Shown piece by piece: positions 45,226-53,578 of a stretch of DNA of 64,000 nt. Within the stretch, counting starts at the first letter, position 1. Each line of letters opens with the position of its first letter. Under the pieces are notes generated by a model that had not been told where the DNA came from, did no database searches, and worked only from the letters and a program-made list of their open reading frames with translations. Both the position numbers and the translations under genes were made by a program. This stretch comes from an uncultured Tissierellia bacterium (GTDB lineage Bacteria > Bacillota > Clostridia > Tissierellales > Peptoniphilaceae), in contig CAMYAK010000001.1 in the NCBI GenBank assembly GCA_947253765.1, forward strand, positions 62,001 through 126,000. The letters run 5' to 3'.

Positions 45226-46248
45226 TTATCTCTTTCTCATAGTCTTTCTGATATCCATAGCGACTGCTACGACAATGACTATACCTTGGATAACATTGGT
45301 CATTTCCGGTGTAATTCCCAAGAACTGCAGGCAGGTTTTCAAAAGTTCGAAAACTATAACACCTACCAGGATTCCCGGAACTGTTCCAACACCGCCTGTT
45401 GTTGAAACACCACCTATTGTAGCCGCAGCTATAGCCTCAAGCTCATAACCTGTACCGGCTGAAACGGCTGCTGATCCGGTCTTTGCAGTTAAAAGGAAAC
45501 CTGCAAGTCCATAAAGCGCACCGGCAACTGTGTAGATGATGAATTTTGATTTTTTGGTATTGACACCTGAAACTTCCGCCGCAATCTCGTTTCCACCTAT
45601 TGCATACATGTTTTTACCATAGACAGTGTGTCTATACAAAACATTCATAATAATAACAATAAAGAATGAAACGAAGAAAATCCACGGCACCACCATAGGT
45701 CCTATAGACAAGCCCGTAACACCGAAACTTGTAAAGCTGCTGTTCAGTGAGCCGACAGGCTTATTTTGGGAAAGCATCATGTTGATGCCGTATATGGCTA
45801 TCTGAGTACCCAGGGTCGCTATAAATGGAGGTACATACAGGACTGAAACTGAAAATCCGTTGAGCATTCCGAAAAGCATACCTACCAACATAGCGACCAA
45901 GAGGGTCATCAGAATCGGCTTGCCGGCCAGGGCAGGATAAATAATTCCTGATGAAGCGTCCGGTCTCTGAAGCATCAAAGCTGTCATAACCGAGGTCAAT
46001 CCGACAATACGTCCTGCTGAAAGGTCGGTTCCTTTTGTGATCAAGCATCCCGATACACCCAGGGCTATGATAAAACGAACAGAAACGTTCAGCATAATAT
46101 TCTTTAAGTTTTGGAAACTTAGGAAGTTGGCCGCAAACAAGGCTGAGTAAATGACCATTGCAATAATAATTAAGATTAAGGCATTCTCCACCAGCCACTC
46201 GGCCACCGTCGTCTTCTTTTTAGTGTTCTTAACTTCTGCATCCGCCAT
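45226..46248 (-). CDS. mglC: Galactose/methylgalactoside ABC transporter permease
   Basis: A 340-residue inner-membrane permease of the ribose/galactose ABC importer class (BPD_transp_2), with about 9-10 membrane segments and TKGTDLSAGRIVGLTSV in the conserved loop. Start ATG 46248, with GGAGGGC in the end of mglA, was preferred to a GTG upstream. Assignment to galactose rests on the neighbouring galK and the MglB similarity. Confidence 0.9.
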   Translation of the reverse strand: MADAEVKNTKKKTTVAEWLVENALILIIIAMVIYSALFAANFLSFQNLKNIMLNVSVRFIIALGVSGCLITKGTDLSAGRIVGLTSVMTALMLQRPDASSGIIYPALAGKPILMTLLVAMLVGMLFGMLNGFSVSVLYVPPFIATLGTQIAIYGINMMLSQNKPVGSLNSSFTSFGVTGLSIGPMVVPWIFFVSFFIVIIMNVLYRHTVYGKNMYAIGGNEIAAEVSGVNTKKSKFIIYTVAGALYGLAGFLLTAKTGSAAVSAGTGYELEAIAAATIGGVSTTGGVGTVPGILVGVIVFELLKTCLQFLGITPEMTNVIQGIVIVVAVAMDIRKTMRKR

Positions 46249-46249
46249 G

Positions 46250-47812
46250 TCAGCCCTCCACACCTATTTCCTCTATCTTTTCATCGTCAACATCAACTTC
46301 CTGCTTGCTGATGTTCTTAGTAGCCAGGGTCATAACCTCTTCCTGGTTTGTCTCATCAGTCTTCAGGTAGCCTGTTATTTTACCTTCACTCATAACCATG
46401 ATCCTGTCGGTAATTCCCAAAATCTCAGGAAGTTCCGATGAGATCATTATTACGGTCTTTCCTTGCTTTGATAATTCATCAATAATTTCATAAATTTCAT
46501 ACTTGGCACCGACGTCAATTCCTCTTGTCGGCTCATCCAAAATAAAGATGTCAGGCCCTGTTCCCAACCAACGTGCCAGAACAACCTTTTGCTGGTTACC
46601 TCCCGACAAGTTCTGGATCAGGGTTTTGTAGCTTGGGGTCTTGATCTTCAGGGTCTTATCCAGTTTTTTGATATTCTCTTCGACTGCCTGGTGATTGATC
46701 AGATGGAACTTGTTTAAATAATCCCTGATTGAAGCAATCGATATGTTGTCATTTATGGGCAAAACCCCAAAAATTCCGCTTCCACGCCTATCCTCAGTAA
46801 CCAGAGATAAGCCGTGGTCTATGGCCTCTTTGGGACCTTTTATTTCTATCTTTTCACCGTTCTTATATATTTCGCCACCCGGTTCTTTTTCCCTGAGTCC
46901 GAAAACAGCTTCCATTAGCTCGGACCTCTGGGCTCCAACCAGGCCTGCCACGCCTAAAATCTCTCCTTCATATACCTTGAAAGAACAGTCCTTAAATGAA
47001 AGAGGGTTTGGTGAAGTGAAGTTCTTTACTTCCAACATAACATTTTCTTTTGCCTGACTCTTATGTTCGGGGAATTGGCTGTTCAGCTCCCTTCCAACCA
47101 TGTCCTTTATGAGGTCGGCTGAATTTGTTTCACTCGCTTTCTTTGTAGAAACCCATTGTCCGTCCCTCATGACAGTTACATAATCGGCAATCTGGAATAT
47201 CTCATCCATCTTATGGGAAATATAAATTATTGAAATCCCCTGTTCTGTCAGCTTATGAATAATCCTGAATAGTATCCCGACCTCATTCTCGGTAAGAGAA
47301 GATGTAGGCTCATCCATGATAATAATTTTCGCATTGTGTGAAATTGCTTTGGCAATTTCCACTGATTGTTGCTGGGAAATTGTCAGATCATTAAGTAGGG
47401 TTGTCGGTTCCGCATACATTCCGACAGCCGTTATGTATTGAACCGCATCCTTGTTCATCTTGTTGTGATCAACAAACATGCCCTTCATCGGATAACGTCC
47501 CAAAAACATATTCTCAGCTATGGTCATCATAGGAATTGGTTGGAGTTCCTGGTGGATCATGGCAATTCCTTTTTCCATAGCATCTCTTGAATTTGACAGT
47601 TCCACTTCCTGACCGTCAATCTTTATGCTTCCGGAATCTTTTGTATAAATCCCATATAAAATCTTCATCAGGGTTGATTTGCCGGCCCCGTTTTCTCCCA
47701 TAAGGGCATGGACCGTTCCTTTATGAAGAGTGAGTTTTACATTGTCCAGGGCTTTAACTCCCGGAAAGGACTTACAAATGCCCTTCATTTCAAGAATAAT
47801 ATCTTGACTCAT
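46250..47812 (-). CDS. mglA: Galactose/methylgalactoside ABC transporter ATP-binding protein
   Basis: A 520-residue fused double ATPase that powers the importer. The first domain has Walker A GENGAGKSTLMK near residue 39 and DEPTSSLT. The second has the degenerate GLVGAQRSELMEA, LSGGNQQKV and DEPTRGID, typical of sugar importers where the second site is altered. AAAGGAAA precedes ATG 47812. It is separated from mglB by an attenuator-like hairpin. Confidence 0.93.
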   Translation of the reverse strand: MSQDIILEMKGICKSFPGVKALDNVKLTLHKGTVHALMGENGAGKSTLMKILYGIYTKDSGSIKIDGQEVELSNSRDAMEKGIAMIHQELQPIPMMTIAENMFLGRYPMKGMFVDHNKMNKDAVQYITAVGMYAEPTTLLNDLTISQQQSVEIAKAISHNAKIIIMDEPTSSLTENEVGILFRIIHKLTEQGISIIYISHKMDEIFQIADYVTVMRDGQWVSTKKASETNSADLIKDMVGRELNSQFPEHKSQAKENVMLEVKNFTSPNPLSFKDCSFKVYEGEILGVAGLVGAQRSELMEAVFGLREKEPGGEIYKNGEKIEIKGPKEAIDHGLSLVTEDRRGSGIFGVLPINDNISIASIRDYLNKFHLINHQAVEENIKKLDKTLKIKTPSYKTLIQNLSGGNQQKVVLARWLGTGPDIFILDEPTRGIDVGAKYEIYEIIDELSKQGKTVIMISSELPEILGITDRIMVMSEGKITGYLKTDETNQEEVMTLATKNISKQEVDVDDEKIEEIGVEG

Positions 47813-47850
47813 GGTATTTCCTTTCTGCTCAGGTCTTTTAGGGCTTAAAA

Positions 47851-47882
47851 GTGAATAGAGCGGTATAAGCCGCTCTATTCAC
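47851..47882 (-). terminator. Intercistronic hairpin between mglB and mglA
   Basis: A perfect 13-bp stem with a 6-base loop and a weak T tail (TTTTAAG) on the minus strand. Such partial terminators leave more mRNA for the binding protein than for the membrane parts. Confidence 0.7.
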
Positions 47883-47948
47883 CCTAAAACACCAAGAGTC
47901 AATAAAATTTGCAAACTCTGTTATAAAATCTCTCAGTGCAGCTTTTAA

Positions 47949-49067
47949 CTATTGAATTCCGTAAGCTTCCTTCATACGTGCTTTGTATTCTTCCATTGTT
48001 TCAGGTCTGGGTTCTTTACGTGAAACTTGAGCATCCTCAGCCTTTGTTACCTTTACATAGTCATGCCAATAATATGGCTTAACATCTTCACCGGCCAAAA
48101 GTTTCAGAGAAACATCACCGGCTGTCTGAGCCTGGTTAAAGGCGTCATTCAATACAGTACCTGTGAATTTTCCGGCACCGATCTTTTCAACTACTTCAGG
48201 AAGGGCATCAACGCCGACGATGTAGATATCTTCATTGATCTTGCGTCCTGCGCCTTCAATAGCCTGTGTAGCACCTAAAGCCATAGCGTCGTTGTTTGAG
48301 AAGATAACTTCAAGCTTCTTACCATATTTTGAAAGAGCGTTAGCGGCGATTTCCTGGCCCTTTGCCTGGTCCCAGTTACCGCGCTGAATATCAAGTTTGT
48401 TTGTCGGGATGGTCTTTTCAAGTGTCTCTACTGAATACTGGGTTCTCTGCTCGGCGTCTACGTTACCGGCATCGCCCTGGATCATCAGATAAGAAACTTT
48501 TCCGTCTCCGTCAATATCACCTTTGTTTGCCAATTCAGCTATAATTTCACCCTGATAAATACCTGACTGACGGGCATCAACACCAACGTATGTGGTTTTG
48601 CCGGGCCAGAGTCCCATGGTTTCCATTGAGGGCTCACGGTTGATCAGAAGTACGGGGATTCCGGCTTCTTTTGCTGAGTTGATTACCTGGTCTGCTCCGG
48701 TCGGATCAACGAGGTTGGCAATGATCAAATCTTTATGCTGAGCAATGAAGTTCTGGAGCTGCTCTGTCTGTGTAGCCTGGTCATTTTTGCCGTCGAAGAA
48801 TTCAACATTGTATGTGTCGCCTGTTTCCTTGGCTTTTTCTTCAAAATACTTTTTCAATTCATTTTTATATGAGGTCATGAAGTTATCAGAGAACTGATAA
48901 ATGGTTACGCCGATCTCATATGTTTTTCCTGCTCCGGCTGCTCCTGATGTGCTTTCACTGGAAGTATCGCTTGTTGATTCTGCAGGTTTCTGGCCACCGC
49001 AAGCTGCAAGTGTAATTACCATCGCGAAAACCAAAAGCATAGTAACGATTTTCTTAAAATTTTTCAT
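47949..49067 (-). CDS. mglB: Galactose/glucose-binding lipoprotein
   Basis: A 372-residue substrate-binding lipoprotein. A lipobox LAAC places the lipidated Cys at residue 23, followed by a Ser/Thr linker and a periplasmic-binding-protein type 1 fold (EIGVTIYQFSDNFMTSY, NDAMALGA, VGVDALPEV). Galactose or glucose is the likely ligand by similarity and context. AAGGAGGAG precedes ATG 49067. First gene of the mgl-gal operon. Confidence 0.92.
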   Translation of the reverse strand: MKNFKKIVTMLLVFAMVITLAACGGQKPAESTSDTSSESTSGAAGAGKTYEIGVTIYQFSDNFMTSYKNELKKYFEEKAKETGDTYNVEFFDGKNDQATQTEQLQNFIAQHKDLIIANLVDPTGADQVINSAKEAGIPVLLINREPSMETMGLWPGKTTYVGVDARQSGIYQGEIIAELANKGDIDGDGKVSYLMIQGDAGNVDAEQRTQYSVETLEKTIPTNKLDIQRGNWDQAKGQEIAANALSKYGKKLEVIFSNNDAMALGATQAIEGAGRKINEDIYIVGVDALPEVVEKIGAGKFTGTVLNDAFNQAQTAGDVSLKLLAGEDVKPYYWHDYVKVTKAEDAQVSRKEPRPETMEEYKARMKEAYGIQ

Positions 49068-49103
49068 ATTCTCCTCCTTAAAGGGTTATTAGATCCTAAA
49101 GAA

Positions 49104-49132
49104 ATTGTAAGAAACGTTTTCACTATTGTCAA
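49104..49132 (-). promoter_or_regulatory. Promoter of the mglBAC-galK operon
   Basis: TTGACA (49132-49127), a 17-base spacer and TACAAT (49109-49104) on the minus strand. Confidence 0.8.
49109..49122 (-). promoter_or_regulatory. LacI/CcpA-type operator in the mglB promoter spacer
   Basis: TGAAAACGTTTCTT lies between the -35 and -10 boxes and fits the cre consensus TGWAARCGYTWNCA at 12 of 14 positions; GalR-type regulators use similar sites. A protein bound here would block RNA polymerase. Confidence 0.65.
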
Positions 49133-49332
49133 TTATTTAAGCCGGGATTTTTTTATTTTTATATCAAAATCTCACACTTATCTCCTATAATCCTGCATTA
49201 TTATTCTGTTTCGTTTTTCTATTCTCCTATTTTAAGCCCGCCCTATAGTTTACTTTTCTTTTAGATGAATTTATAAACAAAATCGTTTTATTTTGTTCCT
49301 TATTTAATTTCTGTCAAAAACTGTACAAAAAA
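49133..49332. other. Non-coding AT-rich stretch upstream of mglB
   Basis: No open frame, RNA motif or clear promoter was recognised between the mglB -35 box and the terminator of the 43-residue gene. Confidence 0.5.
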
Positions 49333-49366
49333 GTCGGCATAAATTGATAACTTCAATTATGCCGAC
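49333..49366 (-). terminator. Terminator of the 43-residue protein gene
   Basis: GTCGGCATAA-type arms pair along 14-15 bases with one bulge, followed on the minus strand by TTTTTTG. Confidence 0.85.
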
Positions 49367-49393
49367 CATATTAGATATAAATTTTTAAAAGGC

Positions 49394-49525
49394 TTATTTT
49401 TTCTCTTCCTTAGCCTTTTTGGTGATTTCATTGGAGACCTTGCTCTCCTCAGTCCTGGGGTTATTGTTTATAAGATCGTTGTTTTCCTTGTACTTCTGTT
49501 CTTCTTTCTTCTTATTATCTGTCAT
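49394..49525 (-). CDS. Small highly charged protein, 43 residues
   Basis: Starts MTDNKKKEEQKYKENNDL and ends TKKAKEEKK; hydrophilic, rich in Lys, Glu and Asn, with no membrane segment. GGGAG stands 7 bases before ATG 49525, a TATAAT lies about 45 bases upstream, and a strong terminator follows, which together support a real small gene. Function unknown. Confidence 0.65.
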   Translation of the reverse strand: MTDNKKKEEQKYKENNDLINNNPRTEESKVSNEITKKAKEEKK

Positions 49526-49567
49526 TTTCTACTCCCTTCAAATTTACAAATTTTATAACTTATATTT

Positions 49568-49573
49568 ATTATA
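49568..49573 (-). promoter_or_regulatory. -10 box of the small charged protein gene
   Basis: Consensus TATAAT on the minus strand; TTTAAA 16 bases upstream is a weak -35. Confidence 0.45.
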
Positions 49574-49766
49574 TCGCAAAACAGGCGTTTTTAAAGCCAT
49601 AATGAACTTTCATTATTTTCTTAAGTTTATGCATTCTTTTAAGGCTTTAAGATTAGGTGCAAAAAATAAAATTATCCATAGATAAGGTTTTCACAGTTTA
49701 CATAAAAAATAAAATTTGATACAGTTAGGTCGGTTGATAAATGCGAATTACTTATAAGGAGGAACT

Positions 49767-50150
49767 ATGTTTAAAGCAATAACATCACCAAAAGTACCCA
49801 AGGCCATAGGCCCATATTCTGCAGGAATTGATACTGGTAAAACCGTTTATGTATCCGGACAGCTCCCAATCAATCCTGAAATCGGAAAGATCGTTGACGG
49901 CGGAATAAAAGAGCAGACTGAACAATCACTTAAAAACGTCAAAGCTGTTCTGGAAGCTTGCGGCTGCGACATGTCCAATGTTGCTAAAACAACTGTATTT
50001 CTCTCAGACATAGGCGACTTTGCCGCCATGAATGAAGTTTACGGAACATTCTTCCAAGCCCCCTATCCTGCACGCTGTGCCTACCAGGTTGCAGCCCTGC
50101 CCCAAGGAGCCAAGGTTGAAATTGAAGTTATTGCCGTAAAAGAGGACTGA
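49767..50150 (+). CDS. ridA: RidA family enamine/imine deaminase
   Basis: Hydrolyses reactive enamines such as 2-aminoacrylate released by PLP enzymes. It has 127 residues of YjgF/RidA type, with PKAIGPYSAGI, VYVSGQLPINP, and the catalytic Arg in PARCAYQVAALP near residue 105. AAGGAGG precedes ATG 49767. It lies 1 base upstream of a PLP-dependent lyase that passes through such intermediates, so the pairing is functionally sensible. Confidence 0.94.
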   Translation: MFKAITSPKVPKAIGPYSAGIDTGKTVYVSGQLPINPEIGKIVDGGIKEQTEQSLKNVKAVLEACGCDMSNVAKTTVFLSDIGDFAAMNEVYGTFFQAPYPARCAYQVAALPQGAKVEIEVIAVKED

Positions 50151-50151
50151 A

Positions 50152-51789
50152 ATGTCAAAAGAGTACAAGCTCGATGTTGAAACACCGCGCACACAGGTGG
50201 CCGTCGTTCATGACCTGCCGCTTGTAACGGTTGAACAGCGAGAGAGGATGCAGAAGGCAACCCACTACAATGAATTCGCCTTTCCGGCGGGAATGTTGAG
50301 TGCCGATATGCTTTCAGATTCCGGGACCACAGCCATGACAGACCTTCAATGGGCCGCAGAAATGCTGGGTGACGAGTCCTACGGCCGAAACAAGGGCTAC
50401 TATTGCCTGCTTGACGCCATGCGGGATGTTTGGGAACGTGGTGATAATCAAAAAAGGATTATTGACCTGGTTCTTACAGGCTGCAAAGACACTGAAAAAA
50501 TGATGGAAGAGATGTATCTTCCTGAATATGAGGGTGGTCTCATTAACGGAGGTGCCGCTCAAATGGAGAGGCCCAACACCTTTCTACTTAATCAGGGGCG
50601 TTCAGCCGAAACCGTTCTTTTTGAAATAGTTAAGAAAATACTTAATGAACGCCATCCCGGCAAGGCTTTCACCATACCCTCAAACGGTCATTTTGACACG
50701 ACAGAGGGCAATATAAAGCAGATGGGATCAATTCCCAGAAACCTCTATGATAAGGAAAAGTTCTTCGAGGTCCCTGAAGGCGGAGTATATAAAAAGAATC
50801 CTTTTAAAGGCAACATGGATACTGAAAAACTCCAAGAGCTCATAGACAAGCTCGGCCCTGAAAACGTCCCTATGATCTATCTCTGTATAACCAACAACAC
50901 AGTTGCCGGCCAGCCGGTATCAATGGCTAATATAAGAGAGACTGCCAAGATAGCCCATAAATATGAGATCCCTCTAATGTTTGATGTGGCTCGTTGGGCC
51001 GAGAACTGCTATTTCATAAAAACAAACGAGGATGGCTACGAGGACAAGTCCATAGCCGAGATCGCCAAGGAAATGTTCTCATACTGTGACGGCCTCACTG
51101 CAAGCCTCAAGAAAGATGCCCACTGCAACATGGGAGGGGTTCTTGCCTTCCGCGACAAGGGGTATTTCTGGAAAAAATTCTCAACCTTCGATGAAAACGG
51201 CAAGGTCCTGACCGATGTCGGCCACCTTCTTAAGGTTAAGCAGATCTCCTGCTATGGCAACGATTCATACGGCGGAATTTCCGGCCACGATATCATGGCC
51301 TGTGCGGTAGGCCTCTATGAGTGTGCCGATTTCAATTACCTTGACGACCGTATTAAAAAGGTCCAATACCTGGCCAAGGGCTTCTATGATGCAGGTCTTC
51401 CTGTCATACTTCCGGCCGGCGGCCACGCTGTTTATCTTGACATGGACCGCTTCTTTGACAATAAGCGTAAGCCTGAGGACTTCGCAGGGGCGGGATTTTC
51501 GGCTGAAATCATTCGTCGCTACGGCATAAGGATATCCGAGCTTGGATACTTCTCTTTTGAGTATGATCTAAAAACTCCCGAGCAGCAGAAAGAGACCCTA
51601 AACCTGGTCCGCTTCTGCGAAAACCGTGGCCAAGTCACTCGTCAGCAGCTTGATTATTGCATAGCTGCCGCCAAGGCCCTCTACCAAGATCGGGACTCTA
51701 TCCCCAATATGAGAATAACCTTCGGGAAAAACCTGCCAATGAGGCACTTCCACGCCTTCCTTGAGCCGGTCCCATATGAGGGGAAATAA
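50152..51789 (+). CDS. Tryptophanase-like beta-eliminating lyase, long form
   Basis: A 545-residue PLP enzyme of the tryptophanase/tyrosine phenol-lyase family, which splits tryptophan or tyrosine into indole or phenol, pyruvate and ammonia. DSGTTAMTDLQWAAEM (residues 56-71) and the PLP lysine in SLKKDAHCNMGG (Lys321) are present. It is about 70 residues longer than classical enzymes; extra sequence lies at about 95-140, between the YY..LLDAMR and LLNQGRSAE segments. Which amino acid is used cannot be told. It is coupled to ridA and followed by an amino-acid transporter. Confidence 0.85.
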   Translation: MSKEYKLDVETPRTQVAVVHDLPLVTVEQRERMQKATHYNEFAFPAGMLSADMLSDSGTTAMTDLQWAAEMLGDESYGRNKGYYCLLDAMRDVWERGDNQKRIIDLVLTGCKDTEKMMEEMYLPEYEGGLINGGAAQMERPNTFLLNQGRSAETVLFEIVKKILNERHPGKAFTIPSNGHFDTTEGNIKQMGSIPRNLYDKEKFFEVPEGGVYKKNPFKGNMDTEKLQELIDKLGPENVPMIYLCITNNTVAGQPVSMANIRETAKIAHKYEIPLMFDVARWAENCYFIKTNEDGYEDKSIAEIAKEMFSYCDGLTASLKKDAHCNMGGVLAFRDKGYFWKKFSTFDENGKVLTDVGHLLKVKQISCYGNDSYGGISGHDIMACAVGLYECADFNYLDDRIKKVQYLAKGFYDAGLPVILPAGGHAVYLDMDRFFDNKRKPEDFAGAGFSAEIIRRYGIRISELGYFSFEYDLKTPEQQKETLNLVRFCENRGQVTRQQLDYCIAAAKALYQDRDSIPNMRITFGKNLPMRHFHAFLEPVPYEGK

Positions 51790-51798
51790 CTGACAATC

Positions 51799-51838
51799 TG
51801 GGGACGGTCCCTGCTCAAATCCGGCAGGGCCGACCCCA
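51799..51838 (+). terminator. Terminator/attenuator between the lyase and transporter genes
   Basis: TGGGG-CGG-CCCTG arms (51799-51813 with 51825-51838) pair with one mismatch and one bulge; the tail is TTTTCTTTTTT. The transporter start is only 24 bases further, so expression may depend on read-through. Confidence 0.8.
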
Positions 51839-51861
51839 TTTTCTTTTTTAAGGAGCTTATT

Positions 51862-53220
51862 ATGTCTAAGCAAATCAACACCAATTCCAAGCGTGACCTC
51901 TGGGGATCCAATTTAGGCTTTATCCTGGCCTGCATAGGATCCGCTGTCGGCATGGGCAATATTTGGCTCTTTCCGGCCCGGGTTGCCAATTATGGCGGCT
52001 CCTTCCTCTTGGCCTATTTTATATTTGTTGCCTTGATAGGCTTCACCGGTGTCATCGGCGAGATGGGCCTGGGCAGAAGATCCAAGTCGGGACCCGTGGG
52101 CGCCTTTGGAAAGGCCATGGAACATAAAAAATCATCCCTTAAGGGTTTGGGTAAATCCCTGGGCCAGATTCCAATGGTCGGCTCCCTTCTGCTTGCCCTG
52201 GGCTATACCGTTGTCATGGGCTGGATATTTAAATATTTATTCGGGTCCCTGACCGGAAGTGTCCTTTCTTATGGCTCACACATTGGCGAAGTCGACGGCT
52301 ATGGAGCCGCCTTCGGGGAGACCGCCTCGGCCTTTGGCAATAATACTTGGCTAATAGTCGCACTCCTGGTAACTTTTCTTATTATGGTTGCAGGAGTTTC
52401 CGGCGGCATTGAGAAGGCCAATAAAGTCATGATTCCTTTATTTTATCTTTTATTCATAGGCCTGGCAGTTTACATAAGCACTCAACCGGGCGCAGCAAAC
52501 GGCTACCGCTGGATGTTCACCATAGACCCTAAAATAATTTCAGACCCCATGTGCTGGGTCTATGCCTTGGGCCAAGCCTTTTTCTCGCTCTCATTAGCAG
52601 GTTCAGGGACGGTAATCTACGGCTCATATCTGGATGACCGCGAGGACATTGTTAAATCCGCAGCCTATGTGTCCATTTTCGATACCTTGGCAGCCCTATT
52701 GTCAGCCCTGGTTATAATTCCCGCCATGGCAATAGCCGGTGTAACCCAATTTCAAGGCGGGCCCGGACTCATGTTTATTTATCTGCCCAATCTTTTCGCA
52801 TCCATGCAGGGTGGGCAAATAATATGCATAGTCTTCTTCTCAGCCGTCCTTTTTGCGGGTCTGACCTCCCTGGTCAACCTATACGAGACCCCTGTTTCAA
52901 ACATTCAGGATGCTTTTGGAAAGACCAGAAAATTTTCTGTCGCTACTGTAGGAACCATAGGCCTTGTGGTGGCACTCTGTATCCAAGGCATTGTCGGCCA
53001 ATGGATGGATTTTGTTTCTATATACATCTGTCCCTTGGGTGCCGGCCTGGCCGCTGTCATGTTTGCCTGGTTCTGGGGCAAGGAGCCCTTTGAGGACGAG
53101 CTTTCCAAGGGCAGGAAAAACGGAATTGCCAAGTCCTATTATCCGCTTTATAAATATGTGTTCTGCGGCCTGACAATCCTTGTCTTTATTTTAGGAATAA
53201 TAAAGGGCGGCATAGGCTGA
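51862..53220 (+). CDS. Neurotransmitter:sodium symporter family amino-acid transporter
   Basis: A 452-residue LeuT-fold sodium-dependent transporter with 11-12 membrane segments. TM1 reads GSAVGMGNIWLFPARVANYGG; the extracellular-gate Arg of LeuT (NIWRFP) is Leu here, as in a Firmicute subfamily. Bacterial NSS proteins next to tryptophanase genes (TnaT-type) import tryptophan, so import of an aromatic amino acid for the upstream lyase is likely. AAGGAG precedes ATG 51862. Confidence 0.88.
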   Translation: MSKQINTNSKRDLWGSNLGFILACIGSAVGMGNIWLFPARVANYGGSFLLAYFIFVALIGFTGVIGEMGLGRRSKSGPVGAFGKAMEHKKSSLKGLGKSLGQIPMVGSLLLALGYTVVMGWIFKYLFGSLTGSVLSYGSHIGEVDGYGAAFGETASAFGNNTWLIVALLVTFLIMVAGVSGGIEKANKVMIPLFYLLFIGLAVYISTQPGAANGYRWMFTIDPKIISDPMCWVYALGQAFFSLSLAGSGTVIYGSYLDDREDIVKSAAYVSIFDTLAALLSALVIIPAMAIAGVTQFQGGPGLMFIYLPNLFASMQGGQIICIVFFSAVLFAGLTSLVNLYETPVSNIQDAFGKTRKFSVATVGTIGLVVALCIQGIVGQWMDFVSIYICPLGAGLAAVMFAWFWGKEPFEDELSKGRKNGIAKSYYPLYKYVFCGLTILVFILGIIKGGIG

Positions 53221-53242
53221 TCGCTTTTGAAGTTTTATCCCG

Positions 53243-53264
53243 ACTGCCGGCCCTTGCCGGCAGT
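53243..53264 (+). terminator. Terminator after the transporter gene
   Basis: A perfect 9-bp stem ACTGCCGGC/GCCGGCAGT, loop CCTT, tail TTTATTTTT. Confidence 0.9.
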
Positions 53265-53293
53265 TTTATTTTTGATATAAGAAAGGAAGTCCC

Positions 53294-53578
53294 ATGAAAG
53301 AAAAATCCATAGAAACTCTAAGAAAAGGGATCGGCGAAATCGACCGTGATATGGTTGGGCTTTTTGAAAAGAGGATGGCCCTTGCCCGTGAGATCGGCCT
53401 TGAAAAGGCAAAATTAAAGCTCCCCGTCCACGACCCCGGCCGCGAAGAGGAGCTGATTGAAAAAAATATAGGATATTTAAATGATAAAAATCTTCTCCCC
53501 TACTATCTTGAATTTCAGAAGAAGATCTTCGACCTATCAAGATCCTATCAGGAAAATAACCCTGCCAGGGGCATCTGA
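53294..53578 (+). CDS. Chorismate mutase (AroQ type)
   Basis: A 94-residue all-helical enzyme converting chorismate to prephenate for Phe and Tyr synthesis. Active-site residues are visible in IDRDMVGLFEKRMALAREIG, LEKAKLKLPVHDPGRE and EELI. Stand-alone, not fused to a dehydratase or dehydrogenase. AAAGGAAG precedes ATG 53294. Its 3' end overlaps the opposing metallo-beta-lactamase-fold gene by 31 bases. Confidence 0.88.
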   Translation: MKEKSIETLRKGIGEIDRDMVGLFEKRMALAREIGLEKAKLKLPVHDPGREEELIEKNIGYLNDKNLLPYYLEFQKKIFDLSRSYQENNPARGI

